Part shown: positions 53,809-62,859 of the stretch, piece by piece
Numbering within the stretch: position 1 is the stretch's first letter
How the letters are laid out: every line of letters starts with the position of its first letter
NCBI RefSeq assembly: GCF_036365825.1
Contig: NZ_CP142675.1
Span: 2,922,501 to 2,986,500, forward strand
DNA from: Qipengyuania sp. HL-TH1
GTDB lineage: Bacteria > Pseudomonadota > Alphaproteobacteria > Sphingomonadales > Sphingomonadaceae
DNA length: 64,000 bases
Direction of reading: 5' to 3'
Program-made: the position numbers and the translations under genes
Notes under the pieces: generated by a model
The model's input: the letters and a program-made list of their open reading frames with translations, nothing else
Database searches by the model: none
Told to the model about the DNA's origin: nothing

Positions 53809-55395
53809 TTAGGCCGCGAGCGCATCCTTGACGAAATCCGCGCAGCGTTCGCCGATCATGATGCTCGGCGCATTGGTGTTGCCAGAGACCAGCCGCGGCA
53901 TGACGCTGGCATCGGCGACATAGAGCCCTTCGATCCCGTTCGCCTTGAGCGTCGGATCGACCACCGCATCCTTGTCCCCGCCCATGCGGCAGGTGCCGAC
54001 GGGGTGATAGACAGTGTCGGCGCGGTCGCGGATCAGCGCATCGAGCTGGGCGTCGTCGTCCAGATCGATCGGGTAGCGATCCTGCGGGTCGTATTTCGCC
54101 AGGCTCGGCGAGGATACGATGCGGTGCGACAGGCGCACGCCTTCGCGCAAGGTCGCGATATCGCGCTCGTCGTCGAGGAAATTGGGATCGATCCGCGGGG
54201 CGAGCCGTGCGTCGCGCCCGTCGAGCCGTACCGTGCCCCGGCTTTCGGGCCGCAGTACGCAGGCGTGAAGCGAGAACCCGTGCCCCTTCACCTTGGTCCG
54301 GCCGTGATCCTCGAGCATTGCCGGGACGAAGTGCCACTGGATATCGGGCGCGGGCGCGTCGGGCATGACGGTCCAGAACCCGCCCGCCTCGGCATAGGGA
54401 GTGGTCATGATCCCGGTGCGCTTGCGGCGGTGCTCGATGATCGCCTTGACCATCCGGACGGTGCCGGCGAGGCTATCGCCGACCAGATCCTTGCTCTCGG
54501 TCTGCCAGCTCGACACATAGTCTATATGGTCCTGCAGATCGCTGCCCACCGCGGGCCGGTCGACCGCGACGTCGATCCCGTGTTCCTTGAGATGCGCGGC
54601 AGGACCGATGCCCGACAGCATCAGGATCTGCGGCGAATTGAATGCGCCCGCCGACAGCACCACCGCGCCGCGCGCCTTGATGCTGCGCTCCTGATCGCCG
54701 ACGGTATAGGTCACGCCGGTCACCCGGCCATCGGTGATGTCGAGCCGCTGGACGCTGACCCCGATCCGCACGTCGAGATTCTTCGACCCGCGCTTGGGTT
54801 CGACATAGGCGCGCGCCGCGGACCAGCGTTCGCCGTCCTTCTGCGTCACCTGGTAAAGCCCGAAGCCCTCCTGCTGCGCGCCGTTGAAGTCGGCATTGCG
54901 CGGCAATTGCAGCTGCGCGGCGGCCTCGACGAAGGCGACACTGCCCGGGTTGGGCCATTTCTGGTCCGACACCCACAGCGGACCCGAAGCCCCGTGGTGG
55001 TCGTCGGCGCCGCGCACATTGTGTTCGGCGCGCTTGAAATAGGGCAGCACATCGTCGTGGCTCCAGCCGGTGCAGCCAAGCTCGGCCCACTGGTCGTAGT
55101 CCCAGTGATTGCCGCGGATATAGATCATGGCATTGATCGCCGAAGACCCGCCCAGGCCGCGTCCGCGCGGCTGGTAGCCGGTCCTTCCGTTCAGCCCCTT
55201 TTGCGGGACGGTTTCGAAGCGATAGTTCGAACCTGCACGCAGGAAGGGCATGAGCCCGGGTGTCTTGACCAGCATTGTGTCGTTGCGCGGGCCGGCCTCC
55301 AGCAGGCAAACGCTTTTCCCCGCCTCGGCCAGCCGCCCGGAAACAGCGCTCCCCGCGCTGCCGCCACCGATTACGATGACATCGAATTCGTCCAT
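53809..55395 (-). CDS. GMC-family FAD oxidoreductase (choline dehydrogenase-like)
   Basis: A 528-residue flavoenzyme. FAD-binding [13 protein letters not shown] near residue 10, [18 protein letters not shown], the second GMC signature [16 protein letters not shown], and the C-terminal catalytic region with [10 protein letters not shown] and [13 protein letters not shown]. The substrate may be an alcohol or choline; betA is possible but the neighbour is not betB/betI. It follows the fatty acid hydroxylase gene by 24 bases on the same strand. Confidence 0.92.
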   Translation of the reverse strand: MDEFDVIVIGGGSAGSAVSGRLAEAGKSVCLLEAGPRNDTMLVKTPGLMPFLRAGSNYRFETVPQKGLNGRTGYQPRGRGLGGSSAINAMIYIRGNHWDYDQWAELGCTGWSHDDVLPYFKRAEHNVRGADDHHGASGPLWVSDQKWPNPGSVAFVEAAAQLQLPRNADFNGAQQEGFGLYQVTQKDGERWSAARAYVEPKRGSKNLDVRIGVSVQRLDITDGRVTGVTYTVGDQERSIKARGAVVLSAGAFNSPQILMLSGIGPAAHLKEHGIDVAVDRPAVGSDLQDHIDYVSSWQTESKDLVGDSLAGTVRMVKAIIEHRRKRTGIMTTPYAEAGGFWTVMPDAPAPDIQWHFVPAMLEDHGRTKVKGHGFSLHACVLRPESRGTVRLDGRDARLAPRIDPNFLDDERDIATLREGVRLSHRIVSSPSLAKYDPQDRYPIDLDDDAQLDALIRDRADTVYHPVGTCRMGGDKDAVVDPTLKANGIEGLYVADASVMPRLVSGNTNAPSIMIGERCADFVKDALAA

Positions 55396-55419
55396 GATAT
55401 CTCCTCTCGAATCGAGAGG

Positions 55420-56358
55420 TTAGGCAGCCTCGGCCTCGCCCGCAATCCGGTTTTCAGATGAAACCGATTTTTCTTCCCCACCGGCCCTTTCGATCCAACG
55501 GCTGCGGATCTGGTCGGAGGTCTCGCGGCTCCCGTCATGCGTCCAGCCGGGTTCGCGCAGCAGGTAGGACAGTTTGTGCTTCCACGGCGCGCGCCACATG
55601 TCCTGCGCGATGCCGACCCACTCGTGGAACACCGACCACAGCAGGTTGAAGCTGCCCAGCTGCTTGACGATGCCATAACGGATTTTCTCGTCCCTGACTT
55701 CGGGTTCGAAAGTGCCAAACAGCTTGTCCCACACGATAAAGACCCCGGCATAATTGCGGTCGAGATAGCGCGGGTTGGTGGCATGGTGGACGCGGTGGTG
55801 GCTGGGCGTGTTCATCACCGCCTCGAACCAGCGCGGCATCCGGTCGATCGCTTCGGTATGGATCCAGAACTGGTAGATCAGGTTGAACCCGCCGCAGATC
55901 GCGATCATCCCCGGGTGAAAGCCGAGCAGGACCAGCGGCAGCGCGAAGACGAAACTCAGCGTCAGGAAACCGGTCCAGGTCTGCCGTAGCGCGGTGGACA
56001 GGTTGTAGTGCTGGCTCGAATGGTGGTTCACATGGCTCGCCCAGAACCAGCGCACCCGGTGACCGAACCGGTGAACCCAGTAATATTTGAGGTCGTCGAG
56101 CACGAAGCACAGCGCGAAGGCCCACCATGTCCAGGGTACATCGAACAGGCGGAACTGCCACAGCCACAGGAACAGCGCGAAGAAGAACCCGCCGAACAGC
56201 AGGCCCGAAACAGTGGAGCCCAGGCCGAAGGCGAGGCTGGTGAGCGTGTCCCTGGGTTCATATGCGTCGGGGCGCGTGCGCCAGGCCCAGACCATCTCGA
56301 TCAGGACCAGCGCGACGAAGCCAGGTACGGCATATTCGGTGGGCGAGAAATCGGGCAT
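55420..56358 (-). CDS. Sterol desaturase / fatty acid hydroxylase family membrane protein
   Basis: A 312-residue di-iron membrane protein with about four hydrophobic segments. The histidine clusters are HRFGH, HVNHHSSQHYN and HRVHHATNPRYLD, the HxxHH-type ligands of fatty acid hydroxylases. Bacterial members include carotenoid, alkyl-ether and hopanoid-lipid hydroxylases; the substrate is unknown here. AAGG is 9 bases before the start at 56358; the reading from 56397 is less likely. Operon with the GMC gene and a small upstream protein. Confidence 0.9.
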   Translation of the reverse strand: MPDFSPTEYAVPGFVALVLIEMVWAWRTRPDAYEPRDTLTSLAFGLGSTVSGLLFGGFFFALFLWLWQFRLFDVPWTWWAFALCFVLDDLKYYWVHRFGHRVRWFWASHVNHHSSQHYNLSTALRQTWTGFLTLSFVFALPLVLLGFHPGMIAICGGFNLIYQFWIHTEAIDRMPRWFEAVMNTPSHHRVHHATNPRYLDRNYAGVFIVWDKLFGTFEPEVRDEKIRYGIVKQLGSFNLLWSVFHEWVGIAQDMWRAPWKHKLSYLLREPGWTHDGSRETSDQIRSRWIERAGGEEKSVSSENRIAGEAEAA

Positions 56359-56363
56359 GGCAG

Positions 56364-56768
56364 TTACCTTTGTATCGCCTCTATCGCGCGAACCCAAGCC
56401 GCCGGATCGTCGAGCACGAGCCGCACCGAACCATAGCGCTTCTCGGCCGTATCGATCACCAGTTCCGTATCGGTGCGATGTACCCGCGCTGCGGCCGTGA
56501 GGATACGTCCGGCAAAATGCACACCATGCGGGCGGAGCAGGAGGATACGGCCCGCAGCATCGCGCATCACGGCCGCTCGACCATCACGATCCAGCCCGAT
56601 TGCAACCGGCTCGTATCCGCTGACGGCATAGTCCGCGGCGCGGCGCGCGGCGGTTTCGTCGGTCAATTGCGGCGCGGGACCGAGCTTGAGCCAATAGGCC
56701 AGTCCGGCCAGCGCAAGGATGGCGACGAGCGATCCGAGAAACTGGAGCAGGGCGGGCGGAACATCCAT
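56364..56768 (-). CDS. Small membrane-anchored protein of unknown function
   Basis: A 134-residue protein starting at ATG 56768 (MDVPPALLQFLGSLVAILA). One transmembrane helix spans residues 8-28, followed by a soluble domain with YEPVAIGLDRDGRAAVMRD and RILLLRPHGVHFAGR, which looks like a small beta-rich fold. I do not recognise a named family. It is 5 bases upstream of the hydroxylase gene, so it probably belongs to the same unit and may assist it. A longer frame to 56900 overlaps the divergent M20 gene and is rejected. Confidence 0.7.
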   Translation of the reverse strand: MDVPPALLQFLGSLVAILALAGLAYWLKLGPAPQLTDETAARRAADYAVSGYEPVAIGLDRDGRAAVMRDAAGRILLLRPHGVHFAGRILTAAARVHRTDTELVIDTAEKRYGSVRLVLDDPAAWVRAIEAIQR

Positions 56769-56829
56769 GCGCAAGGCGATTGGCACGGGAGCCGCTTTGC
56801 GGCAAGCAGGCTGTAACAGGGAGACGCAT

Positions 56830-58251
56830 ATGAAATCGCTAGCCATTCTCGCCGCCGGAGCCGCACTGCTTACCGTGCCCGCCGCCGCGCAGGAAGCCAA
56901 TCCGATCGCACAGGTCGAAGCGCAGAAGGACCGGACCCAGCGTGTCGCGCAGCAGATCTGGCAGTTCGCCGAGCTCGGCTATCTCGAAACGAAATCGAGC
57001 GGTCTGCTGGTCGATGAATTGCAGCGCGAGGGCTTTGCTATCCGTTCGGGCGTGGCCGGTATCCCCACCGCCTTCGTGGCCGAATGGGGGACAGGCGGGC
57101 CGGTGATCGGCCTGCTCGCCGAGTTCGACGCGCTTCCGGGCATTACCCAGTCGGCCGCACCGACGCGCGACCCGGTCGAAGACAAGCATGCGGGGCACGC
57201 CTGCGGGCACAATTTGTTCGGCGCGGGTTCGCTCAGCGCGGCGATCGCGATCCGTAACTGGCTTGAAGCGACCGGCACCCCCGGACGGGTGCGGCTGTAC
57301 GGCACCCCGGCCGAAGAAGGCGGCTCGGGCAAGGTCTATATGGCGCGCGCGGGCATGTTCGACGATGCCGATTTCGTCATCGACTGGCATCCGGCGGATC
57401 GCAATTCCGCCGCTTCGCGGATGAGCCTCGCCAATCGCTCGGGCAAGTTCCGGTTTCGCGGGGTCTCGGCGCATGCGGCGGGGGCGCCCGAGCGCGGGCG
57501 CAGCGCGCTCGACGGGGTCGAAGCGATGAACATGATGGTCAACATGATGCGCGAACACACCACGATGGATACGCGCATCCATTACGTCATCACCAGCGGC
57601 GGCTCGGCGCCCAATGTCGTCCCCGACTTTGCCGAGGTCTTCTATTACGTCCGCCATTCGGATGCGGACGAGGTCCGGGCGCTGTGGCCGCGGCTCGAAG
57701 CGGCGGCGAGGGGCGCCGCGATGGGGACGGGGACCGAGGTCGACTGGGAAATCATCCACGGCAACAATCCCACGCTGCCGCTCGAATCGCTGCAGAGGAT
57801 GATGGATGGCAAGCTGCGCCAGCTTGAACCGATCGAATACACGGCGGCGGAACTGGCCTGGGCCGCGACGATCCGCGAAAGCTTCGGCGACGATGCACCC
57901 GATCAGGCGCAGTCACGCGAGGTGGAGGATTACGCCGTGCTGACCGGCTATGGCTCGACCGATGTCGGCGATGTCAGCCGCGCGGTCCCGACGGTCAGCG
58001 TGCGCGCCGCTACCTGGGTGCCGGGGACTGCCGCGCATAGCTGGCAGGCGGTCGCCGCGAGCGGGCACAGCTACGGCACCAAGGGCACGCAGCATGCAGC
58101 CAAGGCGATGATGCTGGCGGCCGTGGAACTCTACACCAACCCGCAGCTGCGCGAAGAGGCCAAGGCAGAGTTTATCGCCGCACGGGGCGAGGACTACGTC
58201 TACGAATCGCTGCTCGGCGATCGCGCTCCGCCGCTCGACTATCGCCGCTGA
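56830..58251 (+). CDS. Exported M20-family amidohydrolase (AbgB-like)
   Basis: A 473-residue zinc peptidase/amidohydrolase with a signal peptide (MKSLAILAAGAALLTVPAAA). LAEFDALPG and GHACGHN carry the metal ligands, followed by YGTPAEEGGSGK, WHPAD, and the lid motif GVSAHAAGAPERGRSALDG. It resembles aminobenzoyl-glutamate utilisation protein B and indole-acetyl-amino-acid hydrolases. It is exported, unlike most AbgB. The substrate is not known. CAGGGAGACG lies before the start at 56830; divergent from the small membrane protein gene. Confidence 0.9.
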   Translation: MKSLAILAAGAALLTVPAAAQEANPIAQVEAQKDRTQRVAQQIWQFAELGYLETKSSGLLVDELQREGFAIRSGVAGIPTAFVAEWGTGGPVIGLLAEFDALPGITQSAAPTRDPVEDKHAGHACGHNLFGAGSLSAAIAIRNWLEATGTPGRVRLYGTPAEEGGSGKVYMARAGMFDDADFVIDWHPADRNSAASRMSLANRSGKFRFRGVSAHAAGAPERGRSALDGVEAMNMMVNMMREHTTMDTRIHYVITSGGSAPNVVPDFAEVFYYVRHSDADEVRALWPRLEAAARGAAMGTGTEVDWEIIHGNNPTLPLESLQRMMDGKLRQLEPIEYTAAELAWAATIRESFGDDAPDQAQSREVEDYAVLTGYGSTDVGDVSRAVPTVSVRAATWVPGTAAHSWQAVAASGHSYGTKGTQHAAKAMMLAAVELYTNPQLREEAKAEFIAARGEDYVYESLLGDRAPPLDYRR

Positions 58252-58692
58252 TCAACCACGCGCGCGGGCGGCGAACATATCCATCGCGGGGCGTACCGGG
58301 GCGACGTCGTAGCCGGCGTCGGCCGCTGCTGCGCCGATGGTCTCGGGATCCTCGCCGGTGCGGGCTTGCGCGAGCGCCCACAACAGCGTCGAACGCGTGC
58401 CCGAGCGGCAGAAACCGAGCACCGGACCCTGCGCCGCGGCGAGCGCGTCCTGCAGTTTCTCGACCTGCGGTTCGCTGAAGCCTGAACTTCCCACGGGGAT
58501 AGCTAAGTAATCCATACCCGCCGCGCGCGTCGCGGCTTCGATGTCCGCGCTCGCCGGCTGGCCGGGCGCTTCGTCATCGGGGCGATTGTTGACCACCAGC
58601 GCGATGCCCATCGCCGCGGCTTCGGAGATTTCCTGCGGCGTCACCTGCGGGCTGGCGTAGAAGCTGTCGGACAGCTTGCGAAACTCGCTCAT
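58252..58692 (-). CDS. TIGR01244-type sulfur transferase/phosphatase (BLH-like)
   Basis: A 146-residue protein with the DSP/protein-tyrosine-phosphatase P-loop-like CRSGTR (FCRSGTRSTLLWALA) that marks the DUF442/beta-lactamase-hydrolase-like phosphatases. The N-terminal MSEFRKLSDSFYASPQVTPQE is typical of this group. Elsewhere it is fused to or linked with sulfur/persulfide metabolism. It follows TerC with a one-base overlap on the minus strand and abuts the M20 stop. Confidence 0.88.
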   Translation of the reverse strand: MSEFRKLSDSFYASPQVTPQEISEAAAMGIALVVNNRPDDEAPGQPASADIEAATRAAGMDYLAIPVGSSGFSEPQVEKLQDALAAAQGPVLGFCRSGTRSTLLWALAQARTGEDPETIGAAAADAGYDVAPVRPAMDMFAARARG

Positions 58693-59504
58693 TATCCGTT
58701 CTCCTTGGCGCCGCCAGGCTCGGTCACGCGGCGCTTGCGCTGGGTCATGTTGAGCAGTTCGACTCCGATCGAGAAGCCCATGGCGGCGTAGATGTAGCCC
58801 TTCGGCACGTGGAAGCCGAAGCCATCGGCGATCAGCACCAGACCGATCATCACGAGGAAGGCGAGTGCCAGCATCACCAGCGTCGGGTTCTTCTCGATGA
58901 AGCGGGCCAGCGGATCGGCCGCGACCATCATGATGCCCACGGTGATCACCACGGCAGTGACCATGATCGGGATCTGGTCGGTCATGCCGACCGCAGTGAG
59001 GATCGAATCGACCGAGAAGACGATATCGATGGCGACGATCTGGGCGATCACGGCGCCGAAGGTCGCCTTGACCGCATCGGCGGTGCCCGGCGTCTTGTCG
59101 AGCAAATCGCCCGAATCGTCTTCGGGCTCCATCAGGTGGTGGATTTCCTTGGTCGCCTTCCACAGCAGAAACAGCCCGCCGACGAGCAGGATCATGTCGC
59201 GTCCCGAGAAGGCGGTCTCGAAGCTCGGCTCGCCATAGGCATTGGGCGTGCCAACCAGCCCCAGATCGAAGATCGGCGTCTGCAGCGTGACCAGCCAGCC
59301 GATCAGCATCAGCAGTCCGATCCGCATGATCAGCGCCAGCGCCAACCCGATTCGCCGGGCCCGCTGCTGCTGGTGTTCGGGCAATTTGTTGGACAGGATC
59401 GCGATGAAAATCAGGTTGTCGACGCCAAGCACGACTTCGAGCGCGATCAGGGTGAGCAGGGCCAGCCAGGCGGCGGGATCCGAGAGCAGGGCGATGAATT
59501 CCAT
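58692..59504 (-). CDS. TerC-family integral membrane protein
   Basis: A 270-residue protein with about seven transmembrane segments and the TerC hallmark pairs of acidic residues within membrane segments: EVVLGVDNLIFIAILSNKL and DIVFSVDSILTAVG. TerC/YkoY proteins are linked to metal (Mn2+) export or extracytoplasmic metalation; tellurite resistance is only one of the proposed roles. The yybP-ykoY Mn riboswitch that often precedes such genes is not visible here. Start at 59504 is backed by GGGAG; the frame to 59600 is rejected. Confidence 0.92.
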   Translation of the reverse strand: MEFIALLSDPAAWLALLTLIALEVVLGVDNLIFIAILSNKLPEHQQQRARRIGLALALIMRIGLLMLIGWLVTLQTPIFDLGLVGTPNAYGEPSFETAFSGRDMILLVGGLFLLWKATKEIHHLMEPEDDSGDLLDKTPGTADAVKATFGAVIAQIVAIDIVFSVDSILTAVGMTDQIPIMVTAVVITVGIMMVAADPLARFIEKNPTLVMLALAFLVMIGLVLIADGFGFHVPKGYIYAAMGFSIGVELLNMTQRKRRVTEPGGAKENG

Positions 59505-59749
59505 GGAAACTCCCTGCCGCAGCAGACGGACGCATTCAAGACACGATCGATGTCCCATCCGCTTTGCGAAAATGTCACAATTCGGCGCTTTGCTGGCCAC
59601 TGAGGCTAAATCATTCGCGCGCAGCTATCTTTCACGCTATGATGATTGCCTGAGGGTGGGTTTTGTGCCCGTCCGCGCCGGAACAGGATGCAGTTCTCCG
59701 TCCCGGTGACTTCTGATTGCGGACTGCACGACAAGGTATTGTTCGAGTT

Positions 59750-60550
59750 ATGGGTTACGACAAAGGGCGCCGCCGCGGGAAGGACAAGCGCGACGGTTTC
59801 GGGGAAGAGGGTTTCGACAGCTTCGGCGGCGGCCCTCCGGCGGATTTCGCTCCGCATGATGCGTTCCGCAACGATCGCGGCGGCGACCGGTTTGGCGGCG
59901 GCGGCGGTGACCGTGGCGGCTTTGGCGGCGGTAATCGCGGCGGCGGTGGAGGCGGCGGCTTCGGCGGCGGCCCGCGTGGCGGCGGCGGCGGCGGTGGCGG
60001 CGCTGGTGGCGGTGGCGGCGGTTTCAACCGCATGCCCGCCCAGGTCGTGGGTACCGGCAAGGGTACCGTAAAGTTCTTCAACGGCCAGAAGGGCTTCGGC
60101 TTCATCCAGCAGGATGGCGGCGGCGAAGACGTGTTCGTGCACATCAGCGCGGTCGAACGTGCCGGTCTCGAAGGTCTTGCCGAAGGCCAGGAACTCGAAT
60201 TCAATCTCATCGATCGTGGCGGCAAGGTTTCGGCTCAGGACCTCCAGGTCGTGGGCGACGTGATCCCCGTGAAGTCGGGTGGCGGTGCCCCCGGCGGCGA
60301 TGCGGGCGGTGCTCCGCGCCGCGAGCTGACCGGCGAAAAGGCGACCGGCACGGTCAAGTTCTTCAATTCGATGAAGGGCTTCGGCTTCCTTACCCGCGAT
60401 GACGGCCAGCCCGACGCTTTCGTGCACATCAGCGCGGTCGAGCGGTCCGGTCTCGCCGGCATCAACGAGGGCGAACGCTTCGAATTCGACCTCGAAGTCG
60501 ACCGACGCGGCAAATATTCGGCGGTCAACCTCGTTCCCGTTCAGGAGTGA
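59750..60550 (+). CDS. Cold-shock protein with two cold-shock domains and a glycine-rich N-terminus
   Basis: A 266-residue nucleic-acid-binding protein. An N-terminal MGYDKGRRRGKDKRDGF leads into a glycine-rich region (about residues 25-100) with many GGG runs and RGG-like steps. Two CSDs follow, with KGTVKFFNGQKGFGFIQQ and DVFVHISAVE in the first and TGTVKFFNSMKGFGFLTR and DAFVHISAVE in the second. The RNP1/RNP2 aromatic residues are intact. It should bind single-stranded RNA or DNA. The start at 59750 fits the family; the longer frame from 59717 is less likely. Confidence 0.92.
   Translation: MGYDKGRRRGKDKRDGFGEEGFDSFGGGPPADFAPHDAFRNDRGGDRFGGGGGDRGGFGGGNRGGGGGGGFGGGPRGGGGGGGGAGGGGGGFNRMPAQVVGTGKGTVKFFNGQKGFGFIQQDGGGEDVFVHISAVERAGLEGLAEGQELEFNLIDRGGKVSAQDLQVVGDVIPVKSGGGAPGGDAGGAPRRELTGEKATGTVKFFNSMKGFGFLTRDDGQPDAFVHISAVERSGLAGINEGERFEFDLEVDRRGKYSAVNLVPVQE
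59895..60030. repeat. GGC-rich triplet tract inside the cold-shock gene
   Basis: A dense run of GGC/GGT/CGT codons encodes the glycine-rich linker. It is a low-complexity region prone to slippage and is expected to differ in length between strains. Confidence 0.8.
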
Positions 60551-60616
60551 GGCCGCGCCCCGCGATCCGGTTTGACCCGGGACGCGAGACGCAATAGATC
60601 GCTGGCAAACACGCAG

Positions 60617-60648
60617 ATGGCGGTTCCTCAGGGACCGCCATTTGTCTT
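60617..60648 (+). terminator. Rho-independent terminator after the cold-shock gene
   Basis: ATGGCGGTTCC and GGGACCGCCAT form an 11-bp stem (one G-T pair) around a TCA loop, followed by TTGTCTTT. It separates the cold-shock gene from the arginine cluster. Confidence 0.82.
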
Positions 60649-60691
60649 TCACCCGAGTAATGCACCCGCGCGGGGTGCCGCTGGAGGACCC

Positions 60692-60734
60692 ATGTCGATT
60701 TCACCGCTGATGCCCGTCTACCCCCGCTGCGCGG
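60692..60734 (+). other. Displaced N-terminal coding segment of argD
   Basis: ATG at 60692 has a strong GGAGG 5 bases upstream and encodes MSISPLMPVYPRCA, the normal ArgD start. After 14 codons the frame is lost: one extra base in the GGG at 60733-60735 moves the rest into the next frame. Removing one G joins the segment to [11 protein letters not shown] and the intact body, giving 395 residues, the usual length. Confidence 0.8.
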
Positions 60735-61880
60735 GTGCGCCCGGTCAAGGGTGAACATTGCCACCTGATCGACGAAGACGGCACGCGTTATCTCGACTTC
60801 GCCAGCGGCATCGCGGTAAATCTACTGGGGCACAGCCATGCCGGGCTGATCGGTGCGATCCAGCGCCAGGCTGAAACGCTGATGCACGTCTCCAACCTCT
60901 ATGGCAGCCCGCAGGGCGAAGCACTGGCGCAAAGGCTCGTCGACAAGACCTTTGCCGATACGGTGTTCTTTACCAATTCGGGAGCCGAGGCGGTCGAGAC
61001 CGCGATCAAGACCGCGCGCGCCTATCACCAGCATGCGGATGGCGATGCCAACCGGACCGAGCTGATCACATTCACCAATGCCTTCCACGGGCGCACGATG
61101 GCGACGATCAGCGCGTCGAATCAGGAGAAGATGCACCAGGGCTTCCGCCCTTTGCTCGCCGGGTTTCAATATGCCGAATTCGACAATCTCGACCATGCCA
61201 AGTCACTGATGAGCGACAAGACCGCCGGCTTCCTGGTCGAACCGATCCAGGGCGAAGGCGGCATCCGTCCTGGCTCCGACGAGTTCATTCACGGCCTGCG
61301 CCAGCTCGCCGACGAGAACGACCTCATGCTGGTGTTCGACGAGGTCCAGTGCGGCGTCGCGCGGACGGGTAAGCTCTATGCCTATGAACATTACGGTATC
61401 GAACCCGACATCATGGCCAGCGCCAAGGGTATCGGCGGCGGCTTCCCGCTCGGCGCCTGCCTCGCCACCGAAAAGGCGGCGCGCGGCATGGGCTTCGGCT
61501 CGCACGGTTCGACCTATGGCGGCAATCCGCTCGCCATGGCCGCGGGCATGGCGGTGATGGAAGCGGTCGCCAATGACGAGTTCCTCGCCGAGGTCACCGA
61601 GAAGGGCGAGCGGCTGCGTACGCGGCTCGAGCAGTTCATCGGCAATTATCCCGAACTGTTCGAACTGGTGCGCGGCAAGGGGCTGATGCTGGGCATCAAG
61701 ATGAAGGTCGAAAGCCGGCCCTTCTTTGTCCACCTGCGCGACAATCACCAGTTGCTGACAGTGGCTGCGGGCGACAATACGCTGCGCGTCCTGCCCCCGC
61801 TGGTCGCCGGCGATGCCGAGTTCGACGAGTTCTTCGACAAGCTTTCGGCGGGTGCCGCGAGCTACGATCCGGCCAACTGA
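60735..61880 (+). CDS. argD: Acetylornithine aminotransferase (N-terminus split by a frameshift)
   Basis: PLP-dependent transaminase of arginine synthesis. The intact frame can be read from a GTG at 60735 for 381 residues, but this lacks the first 14 residues that are encoded in another frame from 60692. [15 protein letters not shown], [41 protein letters not shown] and the Schiff-base [12 protein letters not shown] are present. It forms a pair with argF, 14 bases later. A functional but N-truncated protein from the GTG is possible. Confidence 0.93.
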   Translation: MRPVKGEHCHLIDEDGTRYLDFASGIAVNLLGHSHAGLIGAIQRQAETLMHVSNLYGSPQGEALAQRLVDKTFADTVFFTNSGAEAVETAIKTARAYHQHADGDANRTELITFTNAFHGRTMATISASNQEKMHQGFRPLLAGFQYAEFDNLDHAKSLMSDKTAGFLVEPIQGEGGIRPGSDEFIHGLRQLADENDLMLVFDEVQCGVARTGKLYAYEHYGIEPDIMASAKGIGGGFPLGACLATEKAARGMGFGSHGSTYGGNPLAMAAGMAVMEAVANDEFLAEVTEKGERLRTRLEQFIGNYPELFELVRGKGLMLGIKMKVESRPFFVHLRDNHQLLTVAAGDNTLRVLPPLVAGDAEFDEFFDKLSAGAASYDPAN

Positions 61881-61894
61881 TCAGGAGCGCGACG

Positions 61895-62818
61895 ATGCGG
61901 CATTTCCTCGACCTTTCGGACGCTGGCGGGGATGCGATCGCCGCCATGATCAACGACGCGCAGGATCGCAAGGCGGCGCGCGCGGACTGGCCCAAGGGCA
62001 GGGCCGATGCGGATGCTCCGCTGGCGGGCCATGTGCTCGGCATGATTTTCGAGAAGAGTTCGACCCGGACGCGGGTCAGCTTCGATATCGCCATGCGCCA
62101 GCTGGGCGGTTCGGCGCTGATTCTTGATTCGGGTACCACCCAGCTGGGCCGCGGTGAAAGCATTGCCGATACTGCGCGGGTGCTCAGCCGGATGGTCGAT
62201 GCGATCATGCTGCGCACCGACGACCACGAAAAAGCGCTGGAAATGGCACGCCACGCCAGCGTGCCGGTCATCAATGGCCTGACCGATCGTTCGCATCCAT
62301 GCCAGATCGTCGCCGACCTGCTGACCATGATCGAGCATGGCAAGGCGCTGCCCGGGCTCGAACTCGCGTGGCTGGGCGATGGCAACAATGTACTGCATTC
62401 GATTCTCGAAGCGGCCGCGCTGATGAAGTTCAATGTCCGCATCGGCACGCCGCAAGGCTACGAACCCGAAGCCGAATTTGTCGAACTGGCGCGCGCGGCG
62501 GGGTCCACCGTCACGCTGACGCAGGATGCGCAGGAAGCAGCTGCGGGGGCCGACATCATCGTCACCGATACCTGGGTCTCGATGGGGCAGGAGCATGTCC
62601 ACAACAAGCTCGCCGCCATGGCACCGTTCCAGGTTTCTCGCGGATTGATGGCCGCGGCCAAACCGGAAGCGAAGTTCCTGCACTGCCTCCCCGCCCATGT
62701 CGGCGACGAAGTGACCGAGGAGGTCTTCGAAGGCGACAGCTCGGTCGTATTCGACGAAGCGGAGAACCGGATACACGCGCAGAAGTCGGTCCTGTTATGG
62801 TGTTTCGGTAAAATCTAG
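61895..62818 (+). CDS. argF: Ornithine carbamoyltransferase
   Basis: Forms citrulline from ornithine and carbamoyl phosphate. The 307 residues carry the carbamoyl-phosphate site [11 protein letters not shown], the HPCQ motif in [11 protein letters not shown], and the ornithine-binding region [12 protein letters not shown]. It sits downstream of argD in the arginine operon. Confidence 0.97.
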   Translation: MRHFLDLSDAGGDAIAAMINDAQDRKAARADWPKGRADADAPLAGHVLGMIFEKSSTRTRVSFDIAMRQLGGSALILDSGTTQLGRGESIADTARVLSRMVDAIMLRTDDHEKALEMARHASVPVINGLTDRSHPCQIVADLLTMIEHGKALPGLELAWLGDGNNVLHSILEAAALMKFNVRIGTPQGYEPEAEFVELARAAGSTVTLTQDAQEAAAGADIIVTDTWVSMGQEHVHNKLAAMAPFQVSRGLMAAAKPEAKFLHCLPAHVGDEVTEEVFEGDSSVVFDEAENRIHAQKSVLLWCFGKI

Positions 62819-62859
62819 GGCGCTTCTCGCGCTCTACCATTTTGCCGAACGCGCCCCAT

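Noticed and set aside
54004-55461. Plus-strand open frame of about 485 codons antisense to the GMC gene
   Set aside because: Shadow of the GMC oxidoreductase, whose FAD and active-site motifs are complete.
58692-59504. yybP-ykoY manganese riboswitch upstream of terC
   Set aside because: The leader (59505-59600 on the minus strand) does not show the conserved loops of this riboswitch.
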